A DNA stretch of 64,000 nucleotides from Archegozetes longisetosus (lineage: Eukaryota; Arthropoda; Arachnida; Sarcoptiformes; Trhypochthoniidae), in contig JAEMBT020000002.1 in assembly GCA_018873245.2 (NCBI GenBank), forward strand, positions 4,792,001-4,856,000. The letters run 5' to 3'. The notes below the pieces were generated by a model. It was not told where the DNA came from. It saw nothing but the letters and a program-made list of their open reading frames with translations, and ran no database searches. Shown piece by piece: positions 1 through 11,245 of the stretch (positions within the stretch are counted from its first letter, which is position 1; every line of letters starts with the position of its first letter). A program made the translations under genes and the position numbers.

Positions 1-367
<367 letters not shown>

Positions 368-3246
368 TTCAATGAAATCTCTTTATTTTACATGAATTTT
401 AAGTAGAAATCAATAAAAATTCATAAGATTCTGAATATTAATTTTGTAAAATCGAGTTTTATATGGCACTCAGATATCTTTCTAATGAGAATAAAATCAA
501 TTAATATTGAGTAAATAGGTCTAAACAAATTTAAATTTACATAATTAAAAGTAGTTCTTTGCTGAAAGGAAATAAAATCAAAATCTTGACCACAAGATTT
601 TGATTAAAGTTTTGAAAAAAATGTGATTAGGAGATACGAATTAGGAGTGACTATTTGAGCGAAAAGTAATTTCTAAGAAAGGAAGAGTTTTCTGCAAACG
701 GGGCAAACAGTTGAGGCCTTTATTAGTACTCAAACAAACAGAACGTAAGGTTCCGCAAAATACTATAATCAGAATTCCGTTATCTAAAGTTTAGGCAATA
801 TTCGAGTTAGATTAAACAAATTAAACAATTGCTGAATAGTGACTTGAGTGGGAGAATCGAATGAAACAACATATTATTTTGTGATTGATCTGCATTTTTG
901 TAAGATAACGGATTTTTTGAAAGTAGTTCGTGTTTTGCTTATCATTTCAGACACAATTTCATCGCATCCAACTTTTTTCAATAACCAATCAACTGTTTGC
1001 GTTGCTTATCATTTAGTTCTTAGTTTGAATGATCTATACAGTGCAACCATTTGAACGGTTCTCGTATATGCGCTCAGCTCCTAAATAACTACCATCTGAA
1101 GAATCAGATTCTGATCTATTTGCTCGATTTTGATCTGAGTACCTTTTACTGTTAATTGAATTCAACGAGATTTTGCTGATAAGTCTTACTGTCAAAATTT
1201 ACTAATAAATAAAGCCTTTATTCACGAAACTATTGTTTATTGAAAGCATATAAAATCTGTGATCAATCCTAGTACCTGATCGTCTATTCATGTGAGGCAT
1301 TCAATGACGAAATCGATATTTCTTACCGTAAATATATCTATATTGAAGCCTATACTTACAAACTTGGGTTCAATCTCGAGCCCAAGTATTGTGTCGATAG
1401 CGACAGTCATTTAAATAAGCTATAAATTAAACATTACTCAAACTCTTAATTCAATTATAAAAAACAAATTTATCAGGTTTATCACTGAAGTTATAGCAGA
1501 AAAAAAGTTTATCGAATATAGATTTATCAAAAAACTTTTATCACTTGTTGACTGAAGGACTGAATCATTTATTAGAAATATTAAGCAATAAACTCGACTA
1601 AGGATTGCATAAAACTATAACTCGACTGCAATATTGATAACTTTTAGATATCATAGGTTTAAGTGATAAATTGATGGCTAGTATCCAAGAAGTATGAGTC
1701 ACATCTTTTTCCACAAAACAACTTAACAAACACGATTATAAGCAGAGACTCCATATTGGGGATGATCCTGGTTTTAAGGGTTTCGAAACTTCAGCAAAGT
1801 CATTTTACTTTAATTCATTTATAAAATAGTTGATTTTACCTCCCTAACTCATTCCCAAATTTGATCGTATTCACCTGCCGAATTCTTTCCGAATCTATTT
1901 TGTTATTGCTCCCGAATATGGAGGCTCTGATAAGTAGATTTAGTTTGAGTGAAGATCGAACTGAACTCATTGAAATAATCTCATCGATTCTTCAAATGTT
2001 GATCAAAGAAGCGTGACTTAATTGAGAAACTGAGAATGCAAGAGTGAGCTGTAACAAAGATAAGCTACGATTTCAAGTGAAACTAGTCTATGAAGTGTTA
2101 GTGCTTATAAAAGATGAAGTATAGATACGAAAAACTAAATGCTTCAGCTCAATACAGATTCAAATGAACCAAATACAAATACTATAAAACCTCTAACTTT
2201 GACGTGGACTCAGGTGGCTTTTAGAAAACAATATAAAAGTGCAATAGAAAAACGTGGCTTAATTTGCAATGTATTTAAAAAGTACTTAACATGTTGGAGT
2301 CAAACGGTTTTTACTGTACTTATAGTATGCTTGTTAACATGTTACGCAAGAATTATTGTTACTTAGGTTTGATGAGAAAAACTTGCTCTGCAAACCATTT
2401 TATCTATAAATATCTGTTCAATATTAGTTCATATCAAATCTAATAAATTATTAAATATTTGAAGCCTGAAACTTGTATCAATTGGCGTTATATTAGAGGT
2501 AATTGTAGTTTAATTAATTACAGTTAATGTATGATAAAAATGCGAGTACTTTAATGAAATATGACTGAAATAGTAATAGCAATCGATGCCTTATTCTGTA
2601 TGGCATCTAATCAATTTAGTTTATATTTACAACGACTAACACTAAAACTATCACTAACTGAACTCTCAAACATGAAATTATTGACTCAAATAATTAATAA
2701 TAGAAAAAGTAGAATGATTGTTTACGAGAAGTGCTTAGTAAACACATATCTCAATTGTTAGTGTGTTGTTAATATAAATATGTTGTTAATTATCTCGGGA
2801 GATGGCGACAATTGCAGCTTTAGCTTAAAAACATATTTATTAACTTTGATTTAACTGTCAGGTATATCAAGTTTTTAACAACTATATCAAGTCTGTCACG
2901 GATATCAACTTTTTAACTTGACTTTAAATGGATTTAAAGCTAAACTAGTAGGATTAATTGCAAGTTGATTGAGTTTTACTAATATTTTGGTTGATTCATT
3001 GTTAAATATTTTAATACTTGAGCGCACTGACTGAGAACATGAGCTCTCACCAAAAAAACTATTTTTTTGGACAATCATAGAGAAAATTTGAATGAGCCAG
3101 AAGTGACAAAATAAGACACAAAATAATGGTATAATACTCAACATGTATTCATATGATTTTCTATCAATGATAAAGTTTCAATTTGTAAGTAGTATCGGTT
3201 GTTGTGAGAACTCAAGTAATAACACTTTCATATATATGAGTGAATA
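368..3246. other. intergenic, no supported gene
   Basis: AT-rich intergenic DNA between the amylase and the first DUF3472 gene. Short open frames here (848..1054, 2139..2366, 2561..2761, minus 2905..3144) lack recognisable domains, and I do not call them genes. Bases about 488..612 recur at 54366..54492. The last 350 bases resemble, weakly, the region upstream of the second DUF3472 gene (about 56160..56740), so the duplicated unit includes 5' flank. Confidence 0.6.
488..612 (+). repeat. dispersed repeat, copy also at 54366..54492
   Basis: About 125 bp beginning AAAATCAATTAATATTGAGT and containing GTAGTTCTTTGCTGAAAGGA recurs in the same orientation at 54366..54492 with a handful of substitutions. 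It has no coding content. It is another trace of segmental copying between the two ends of the window. Confidence 0.75.
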
Positions 3247-3276
3247 AACTTTGATCAACTTTGATCAACTTTGATC
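3247..3276 (+). repeat. three perfect tandem copies of AACTTTGATC
   Basis: Three exact 10-bp copies lie 50 bp upstream of the start codon of DUF3472 gene copy A. Each junction makes a TGATCAA word. Copy B has only one such word in the matching place (near 56685). The repeat could be a transcription-factor cluster or simple slippage. No function is shown by the sequence. Confidence 0.7.
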
Positions 3277-3325
3277 ATTTCAATTAATACTCGAATTAAT
3301 TAAAGTTAATCATAAGTAAGAAAGA

Positions 3326-4809
3326 ATGTACAACAGTATAATTGACGAAAATTTGAATAAAGAGCTCGAGTTTGATGAAGAGTTTTCTGAAGAGACAAAG
3401 TCAATAAGTATCCCTTTGTCTGCTAACGGATGGGTTACCAAATATTCGGATGACGCTCCAGAAGTCATAACTGATTTTGGACTTGGAAACTGGATGACGA
3501 AGGAATCAGTAATTTCAGTTTATTTTTATACTTCAAAACCTGGTCAAATAGATGTGTGGCTAAGATGTAAAGTTCCATCAGGAAAGAGTCGATTACAGCT
3601 ATCTATTGAGGAGCATACTTTAAAAGTTGATGTCAAAGGAGATCAGTATGATGTTGTAAGAGTTGGAAAGTTTGCGATTCAAAATTCTGGTTATGTTAAA
3701 CTTGATATGAAAGGAGTCAACAAAACTGGTGATTTTTATGCAGACGTTTCACACCTGGTTATTGCCGGCCACTTAGTCGATAGTCAATGTATTTCTTATA
3801 TTCACGAAGAGCCAAAAGCAGATGTTTACTGGAGTCGAAGAGGTCCTTCTGTTCATTTAGATTATCACTTACCGGTTAAGGAAGAGTGTCAATATTATTA
3901 TAATGAAGTGACTGTTCCTCAAGGATTTGATCCAATTGGAAGCTATTTTATGGTCATTGGATTTGAGTTTGGATACTTTGGTTTGCAGGTGTGATATCAA
4001 TCAATAATATTTCAATAACTCTATAATTGATCAATTATTAAATTTTTTTCTTAATTTCTGTTTAATTTATGCTCTCATAAAAGTGTATAACTAATGGACT
4101 TTCGACTGATAACTATTGAAAATTATCTCTTAAATAACAGGTAAACAGTGAGACCGAGCGAAGGATTTTATTTTCAGTTTGGTCGCCACACAAAACAAAT
4201 AATCCAAAAGAAGTATCAGAAGAGGATAAAGTAAAACTGGTTTCTAAGAGCCCTGATGTTATAGCAAAAGATTTTGGTGGTGAGGGATCTGGTATCCAAA
4301 GTATCCTTAGATATATGTGGCACTCAGGCATTACTTATAAATTTTTACTACGCGGAATGCTAGACCCACACGACTCGACACAATCGATATATACTGCGTG
4401 GTTTGCAGAACTCAATAAAGACTGGAAACTAGTCGCTAGCCTTAAAAGACCCAAAACTAACAGACATTTGTTGGGTTTTTACTCGTTTGTTGAAAGTTTT
4501 ATTCCAGAATATGGTTATTTATGTCGAAAAGCTTTGTTTGGAAATCAAAGTATTTGTGATTTATCAGGTAATTGGCACGAAGTGACACGCGCTCGCCTTA
4601 CAGGTGATTCAACTGCCAAAAATAAAGTTAGACTCGATTTTGAAGGAGGTGTTGAACGCAATAATCAAAATCATCAACTATTTTACTTACAAAACTGTGG
4701 TTTTGTTGATGGAAAGGTTGCACTCTTATCAGAACTGAAGAGGACTGAAAATAAAATCAAACCTAAGATTAGTTTTAAAAAATCATCTACATTTTGCAAA
4801 TTTTTATGA
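3326..4809 (+). CDS. DUF5077 + DUF3472 protein, copy A (2 exons, 443 aa)
   Basis: Exon 1 is 3326..3988, the intron is 3989..4140 (GTGTGA...AACAG, phase 0) and exon 2 is 4141..4809. Together they encode 443 residues. Residues about 30-125 (NGWVTKYSDD, GLGNWMTKES, DVWLRCKVPSGKSRLQ, VSHLVIAGHLV) match DUF5077, a beta-sandwich carbohydrate-binding-like domain. Residues about 150-420 (VYWSRRGPSVHLDYHLP, YYNEVTVPQGFDPIGSYF, GEGSGIQ, HLLGFYSFVE, GNWHEVTRA) match DUF3472. The biochemical role of the pair is not established; in bacteria it often sits with polysaccharide-use genes. No signal peptide is visible, so a cytoplasmic location is inferred. A close paralogue with the same intron position is at 56744..58294. 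Both frames are fully open, so the gene is probably functional. It is rare in animals, and horizontal origin is plausible but unproven. Confidence 0.85.
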
Positions 4810-5019
4810 TTTATTGTTTTTTCTTAATAGTAAAGATATGCATAAAGATTATTAAATAGTTTATGACTTATTCCCTTTAGTCTACTATCTATTTTTAATT
4901 TATTTTATATTGCAATAATTGTTGTCTATGGACAAAACTATTACGAGTATTATGTCTAAGATTTCAAAATTACAGTATGACTGCTCAAATGAGTAAGTCT
5001 CTCTGCTTTTCTTTTGTTA
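4810..5019. other. 3' flank of copy A, shared with copy B
   Basis: AT-rich downstream flank. Its later part (from about 4980) aligns with the flank of copy B near 58560..58620. Confidence 0.5.
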
Positions 5020-5095
5020 ATCAAATGTCAGGACGAGGAAAGCAATCTTCCAATCAAAATAGAAGCTTCCAATATAGTTCCAGTTATTATACACT
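5020..5095 (-). pseudogene. relic of the small membrane-protein gene seen at 58593..59220
   Basis: Read on the minus strand, this stretch encodes IITGTILEASILIGRLL and then a stop, followed by HLINKR. That matches the transmembrane end of the intact gene at 58593..58927 (IITGAILGISILIGGLL, HLINRR). Homology ends abruptly near 5095, so the signal-peptide exon and the Ser/Thr-rich part are missing. The position just 3' of DUF3472 copy A is the same as that of the intact gene beside copy B. Hence the two genes were duplicated together and this copy decayed. Confidence 0.7.
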
Positions 5096-6279
5096 CTGTT
5101 TCAAATTGATAAATCCAGTCAATGTTTTCTGAATAACTTAAGAGCTACTTGAGATAGTGAGATGAAATTTTATTATTATGTACGGAAAACCATTAAAAGA
5201 CACTTGTAAAATTTTGACCAAGTTTCGGTCACTCGCGCGCGTGATATAAAGCATTAAAGCAAAACAGCGTTTCAAAATGATAAACCCAGCAAAAATTGAT
5301 TGAGAGAAACAGCGCGCGATGAAATTTATAGTGTAAAAGTATTGTTCTAATTATTGCTGAGCATAAATGAACCTTAGAACCTCTCAAGTCCGAACCCGAG
5401 TATGAACCTCAGATTTAGACTCCAGGCTCAGGTTCTGAATTTTGAAAGAGGTTTAGGTTTGAGGTTCGAAGTTTCAGAACCTGAGGTTTGAGGATCAGGT
5501 TCTACAGTAGCCCTAAACCTCTATTCACACTTGTACTGACAACTATTGATTTATTATGTGAGAATAAAAACTTTTGGGCTAGACTATAGCAAACGTGGAC
5601 GAGTATGTTCCCGACTTCGTAGGCGTATAAATTATATATCGTTGGACTCGTCTCGACTAGACCTTTCTATTGCACCTACACACGATGATCCTTGACCTTC
5701 AGTATTGCCGACGAGTGATCTTTTGTATCACTGACGATTGACAAGTGTTTACAAGTCATTGTGTATATACTCTTACTTCTCGCCTCGATTAGACCTTTCT
5801 ATTGCGTTTACACGTAAAAATTTTGACATTTGAGCAAAAAAAATTAACTTTCGTTATTTTCATAAACTGGATCATTATGTTATAAAATGTTCTTAGGTGA
5901 TTCGCTATTGTTGTAACCAATTAGTATATAAACAAATCTGGAAATAACAATGGATTATAACCATATTTATGTGCGAATGAATATTTATATTTTGTACATT
6001 TAAATACGTAAGATCATAAATGTTAGAATTGCATTTTAGTGTATAATGAGTCAGTTTTGGTGTATTGACTGTATGAAACTAATAATTTAGATTCTTACTG
6101 AGCTAGATCAATTACATTACAATAAAACTATTGTAAAGGATCGTTAAGAATTGATATGCATTTTAAATATTCGTTTTTACTAATGTTAATTGCAAGTTCA
6201 AAATAAAAATATGCGGCTAGGTTTTACTTATCGTGCTCCGCCAATATAGGAGATCCTAAGGCGGAACCACCTATATATA
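5096..6279. other. intergenic, repeat remnants, no gene
   Basis: No coding signal is seen. Bases 5375..5512 are built of iterated AACCT/AGGTT words in both orientations (TAGAACCT at the left, AGGTTCTA at the right). This looks like a remnant of a word-rich MITE, but its ends and target duplication could not be resolved. At about 5636..5815 a segment containing CTAGACCTTTCTATTGC occurs twice (5658, 5790), a degenerate tandem duplication. Confidence 0.5.
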
Positions 6280-6605
6280 TACTCGTCTTGAAAATCTGAG
6301 TTCATTGATACCCCACTCGGGACTCTAGGACCTAGCTGTAAAGAGCTGGGCCTAGGTCCCTCAGAGCCGGATCTAGGTATACCATATTTGGTATATGAAC
6401 TTACTCGACAACCCGAGTTCATCGACACCCCACTCAGGACCCTGGGACCTGGTTACAAAAAAGTTAGGTCTAGGTCTCTAAAGACGTGATCTAGGCATAC
6501 CATATTTGGTATGCTAACTCTACTCGACAACCTGATTCTATCGATACCCTACTTTGGATCTTAAGACATAGCTACAAAATGTTTATAGTTAGACCCTAGG
6601 GTTCC
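6280..6605 (+). repeat. tandem repeat, about 118-bp unit, 2.6 copies
   Basis: Units start near 6298, 6415 and 6534, each with GAGTTCATTGATACCCCACT or a variant. Each full unit ends with the palindrome ATACCATATTTGGTAT followed by ACTCGACAACC. The third copy is partial and diverged. Short open frames across it are products of the repeat. Confidence 0.75.
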
Positions 6606-6610
6606 AAGTA

Positions 6611-7715
6611 TTGATGAGCAGGTCCGAGTCTTCAAGTCTTTTTGAAAGACTCGGATCTGAGACCTGGACCTCTAACCCAGGACCTGGACTCGGGCCTCGA
6701 CCTCAAGACTTGGACCCGGACTCGGAACCTTGGTTCTTCAAATCTTTAAGACTCGGGCCTCAAGACCCTGACTCTGATACAAAACAATTCTGTAAGTGAA
6801 ATATTCTGATGTTGATTGGCTTTTATGCGAGGAATTGAGTGACTTTTTGAATCCATTCAAAGAGGTAATAAATTTATATCACGATCTAAATATGTAAGCA
6901 TATGCTTAATTTTTCTAATTCTCAAACTTTTTATTAACAATTAAATGATCACAATAATTCAAGTAACAGTTTGGTTAAACTTTATGCTGAAAATACGATT
7001 TTGAAATTTGATAAGTATAAAGATTTACTTGAAACTGATATCACAAAATATGTTGTTATAATTCACCTTCTCTTGAAACTCGATTTTTCTGAAAATGATC
7101 AAACTGTAAAACAAGTATTTGTTGACTTCTTCAAGAAAAATTATCATCAGATCATTCCAATTCAAATTGAAAGTTCAAATGTTTCGTTTGTCTTTAAATT
7201 TATAAAAAGACAAGAGTTGAAACATACGATGAAATTGAAAAGTATTCAAGTTTGCTTACCACTGGTTGGAAAACTGAGCCTTTGTTTTGATGGAAAAAAT
7301 TGTTTAGAATTTCCTTATCTTTCATAGTTTGCATTCGAAATACTTATTGTTCCAGCATAAAGAGCTTCTGCGAAACATATTTTTAAAATCTGGAGATTTG
7401 ATTCGCAAAAAGAGAAGTCAATTGAGCGTTAATTCTGTTAGACCTTGCGTGTATCTTATTTCATGAATCCCTTATTTTGTAAGTTTAAAATAAATGATTA
7501 ATATTATATTAATATTTGTTGATCTTACTATCAATGATTTAATAAAAGTTAAAATTTTTGAATGATAATATTTTGTCTATTGTTAATTTTTAAGTTTTAA
7601 AGGGAGTCCGAGTCCAGGACCTGAAGCCTTTATCGAAGACTCGGACTCAGACCTCTAGCTTAGGATCCGGACCTGGACTTTTGCCAAATATAAGGACTCG
7701 GACCTTAGATTTTTT
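6611..7715. repeat. word-rich remnant (GACTCGGACCT) flanking an AT-rich core with one ORF
   Basis: Two blocks, 6611..6780 and 7601..7710, consist of iterated GACTCGGACCT-like words in opposing orientations, as in the other word-filled MITEs here. They bracket about 800 bp of AT-rich DNA. An open frame at 6971..7327 has no ATG at its start (it begins after an in-frame TTG) and gives about 118 residues, including KQVFVDFFKKNYHQIIP. I do not recognise it. It could be a fragment of the element's own gene or chance. No convincing terminal repeat or target duplication was found. Confidence 0.4.
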
Positions 7716-7973
7716 GTCTGGTTTCATTATGTGTTACTGTAAAATTAAAACAATGCCACTTCAGGTGGCGATGAAGTTTTGAGGATCCTACCCCTTTTAA
7801 ATGAGGGATATTAGGTAGTTTTATGTTTGTTTTATGACGTTTGTTATAGATTTATAGAAATGTTGGGTGAAAATGAGTGATTGTCCTAGATGGGAGTTTG
7901 TTCTCTCTCTTCCTCTGGGCTAGAAACGTTACTTTTACACTACTCACTATATTCTGTCGCATTGGTTCTAATG
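7716..7973. other. spacer up to the MULE insertion site
   Basis: No supported gene. The last nine bases (7965..7973, GTTCTAATG) are the left target-site duplication of the Mutator-like element. Confidence 0.5.
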
Positions 7974-9976
7974 GGTTTACTTCCGATTGACCAACAAATA
8001 AAAGACCAAATAGCAAAAGACCAACAAACAAACGACCAACAAATAAATGCCCAACAGATTAAATCTCTTTATTTATCATATAATTCAATAAACACCTGTT
8101 CTCAGATTATTAAATGAGTCAGTTTAAGTCAATCAAACAAATTTGTTTAATCTTAAGATTAAAATTCCTTAGGAGTTCTTGTGAATCAAAATTCATACTC
8201 AATATATAATTTTTCTGAACTTTAGCTTGAGTTCGGTTCTTTATTAATTTTTTATTTTGTGTAAATAATTGCGATGGAAAATCAAACAAAATTCATAACT
8301 TCACAACGAGGAAAGCCACAAGTAATTTTTTAAGATTATTTCAAAAAGATAATCAACGTGATACTACCTCTTATTGGGCTTGTATTAATAAAAGAAGTAA
8401 TTGTTTGGCGAAAATCACATTGATCAACAATCAATTTTCTGGTGAGAATTCAAAAGAATACAATCATATATCAAATCTACTCAAAATCGAGACTAAACGA
8501 TTCAAAAATAATTTAAAAAGAGCTGTTCAAGAAAATCCTGTGAATAGCTTAAAAAATTCATATGATAGCATCTTTTTTAATGAAGTGAAGAGACTTAAAA
8601 AAGATAATTATTCAGACTTGGAAATTGGAAATATATTGAGACCATTTGAAAGCGTTCAAACTATTTTAGATCGTGAAAAACATAAACATAACCCAAATCA
8701 ACCTGAGCATCGAAGAGATATTGTGATTCAAGACGATTATTTGTTAACTAAGAAAGGTGAAAATTTCCTCTTAATTGATACCAATGGTGAATCAAGAATT
8801 TTAGTGTTTGGCACAATTCACTTTTTCAAATTAATGTGTGATGCAAATACAATTTTTATGGATGGAACTTTTTCTTCAGTACCTAAACAATACCTGCAAT
8901 TATATACTTTACATGGATTTTATCAAAAAGAGGTGATTCCTTTCCTATTCATTCTTTTACCTGATAAAAACTTACAAACATATCTAAGAATGTTTCGCCT
9001 TCTCCAAGATAAAGCTTTTGAACTTCGATTGGTTTTAGCGCCTCAAAAATTTCAGATAGATTTTGAATCAGCAGTTATCAAAGCTATAAAATCAATCTGT
9101 CCTACAAGTGAAATAAAAGGACGTTTATTTCATTTTTCACAAGCTATATTGAGAAAAATTATTTCGATTAAGGGGAAAACAGAGTACAGGAATGACAGAA
9201 ACTTACATAAATTGGTTAGAAGAACTTCAGCCTTACCATTTCTGCCGATAGAAAAAGTTGATGATGTTTGGGATGAAATAATGGAGGCCTCAGATAGAAA
9301 TGATGAGAAAATTGTCAAGTTTTTAGATTATGTAACTGAAACATGGATTTATGAGCCAAAATTTGAACAATCTCTTTGGAATCATTATAAAAATTACGGT
9401 CCCCGTACTAATAATCATTTGGAAGGCTGGCATCACTCATTAAATCAAAAAGCTGGTAATCCGCATAAAAACATTTTTCAATTCATAGATTTGCTGAAAG
9501 ATCAACAAGAAATATTCGAGGGGAAAATCTTGCTTTTAAATGCTGGACATTCGGCCAAAAGAATGAAATTGAAATACAGAAAAATCAATGAAACTATAGA
9601 TAATCTCACTGAAGACTTGGACAATAATAGAAAATCGAGTTTAGGTTTTTTGGATGCTATCTCTTATTTCTTGTCAAAGAAATAAAATACAATTTAAATT
9701 CGTTCATCTATTCAAATAATCAAAATTGTCATTACTTACCATAATATTTAAACTATTTTATAGATTTCAAAAACGAGTCTTCAAATTTTAAATTCTCTAA
9801 AACTTTTTTTTAGTAATGTACTCTTAATTTCTAATAATAAATCTATTTGCCTAATTAACTGTGGAGAAAATACTATTTAAGTATTGTTTAAGTAAACTAT
9901 TCAATAGTAGCTTTAACACAAATTTGTTGGGCTTTTAAGTTTTGGTCTTTATTTGTTGGTCAATCGGGAGAACACC
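7974..9976 (+). mobile_element. Mutator-like element (MULE), 2.0 kb, with 9-bp target duplication
   Basis: The ends are imperfect inverted repeats: left GGTTTACTTCCGATTGACCA, and right, on the other strand, GGTGTTCTCCCGATTGACCA. Both continue into CAACAAATAAA. Identical 9-bp target duplications GTTCTAATG lie at 7965..7973 and 9977..9985; 9 bp is the Mutator hallmark. Inside the left end the word GACCAACAAATA is iterated about four times (7987..8055), forming subterminal repeats that could bind transposase. The element carries the transposase relic at 8274..9685. The clean duplication and matched ends suggest a fairly recent insertion. Confidence 0.9.
8274..9685 (+). pseudogene. MULE transposase with FLYWCH-like N-terminus, one frameshift
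   Basis: This encodes the transposase that cuts and inserts the surrounding element. ATG 8274 opens KFITSQRGKPQVIF, then the frame breaks in a T run near 8327..8333. It resumes with FQKDNQRDTTSYWACINKRS, a FLYWCH-type zinc finger (W, C and C visible), and runs open to TAA at 9685. The MULE DDE core shows FMDGTF (first Asp), then QIDFESAVIKAIK with IKGRLFHFSQA, and NNHLEGWHHSLN (catalytic Glu). The main frame from 8405 has 426 codons. The T-run frameshift may be real decay or a sequencing error; apart from it the gene reads as complete. Confidence 0.8.
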
Positions 9977-9995
9977 GTTCTAATGATGTACGAAG

Positions 9996-10711
9996 TAGAG
10001 CCCCAAATAGGAGTCCCATGGGACCCGCGGCGATGCCCCGGGAACAGGAGGAATTAGGACTAATATTTTTTAAGTGTGGGACGGACGGGACTCCGTGAAA
10101 GAAAGTACATTCCCGCAAATTCTCTAACTCCTCCACTGTAAAAATCTGCACTCAACTGTTATTTAAACAAACTGTAATTTAACAGCAAAACTGAAAAGAA
10201 AATATGAAATGAGAGCACACTTCATAATAAAAATCAATAGAAGTACAGATTATAATCGAAATAGAATAACTGTTATTTTAAGTCAACAATAAATGATGAG
10301 GTTTTGCATATTTATTGCAAACATTCAGTGAATGAGTAATATTAGTTTTTGTTTTTAAACCAAATTTTGAATTCGTTTTAATCAAATGTATTAGTATTCA
10401 ATCAAAGACTATAACTGTTGACCAATTTTTTTATCAATTTAACGAGCAATCAATAAATGACTTCAATGATATGGATACAATTCAAGTATTCATTGATTGC
10501 TTTGAAGTGTTAATTTTTTTTGAATAAAATTGTTTTTCAGTTAATAAATGTCTCGAAATTTGTCTAAAATTGTAATTACAAGAATGTGTTTTTTCAATTA
10601 TATGATTAAAATAAATAGAATTTTTCAACCGAATTTTGACTGCGGGAAAATTGCGAGAATTGCGGGAAGGAACGGAAAGGTAATCAAAATTTTTCAAAAT
10701 TTGCGGCTCTA
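9996..10711. mobile_element. hAT-type MITE, 716 bp
   Basis: The left end is TAGAGCCCCAAAT and the right end, read inward, TAGAGCCGCAAAT. The flanks GTACGAAG (9988..9995) and GTACGAAC (10712..10719) match at 7 of 8 bases, fitting an 8-bp hAT target duplication. The outer parts are rich in GGGAC/GCGGGAA words, the centre is AT-rich, and there is no transposase. It sits 10 bp from the right end of the MULE. Confidence 0.8.
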
Positions 10712-11245
10712 GTACGAACGCTATCATTAATTTTAAAAATCATTCAAACTTCAATCTAATCAATTATTATTGTATAGAATCGAGAGAAATTTCGTGATAG
10801 TAACGTCAAAAATTATTATTTTTGAATGTAAAATATTTGACATTATGGGTGAATCCGGGCTAATGGGTCTAAGGGGGTTTTCGACCTCCCACCCCCGAAT
10901 GTGATACATCATTGAATTCAGTTCTTTGAGCTGAACATATTGATACCTCAGCTGGCCAATTATGTCAAGTGGTTACCGAGATATATCCGAACCGAACGAT
11001 ATCGTTCGCTCTCCTTCACTACTCCAGCTCGAACACCCAAATTTTTCAAGTCTACACCCATAGGAGGAGTTTCCATGTCGTTTTACCAACTTTTCAAGTT
11101 TTCATCAAACTCTAAAACCCGAAATTAATGTAATGCAAAACGAAACCTATTTTTTTCTTCTATGAACAAGAAGTAGATCGCTATACCCGCTTAAATAAGC
11201 AATTTGACGACATTAACGTGCAGAAATTAACGACATTATCGATCT

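Noticed and set aside
2139-2366. 75-codon frame with a hydrophobic end
   Set aside because: No homology or copy in the other duplicated unit; length is within chance for this composition.
6611-6799. Open frame with Pro/Asp/Ser/Gly-rich translation
   Set aside because: It is the translation of iterated GACTCGGACCT words, not a gene.
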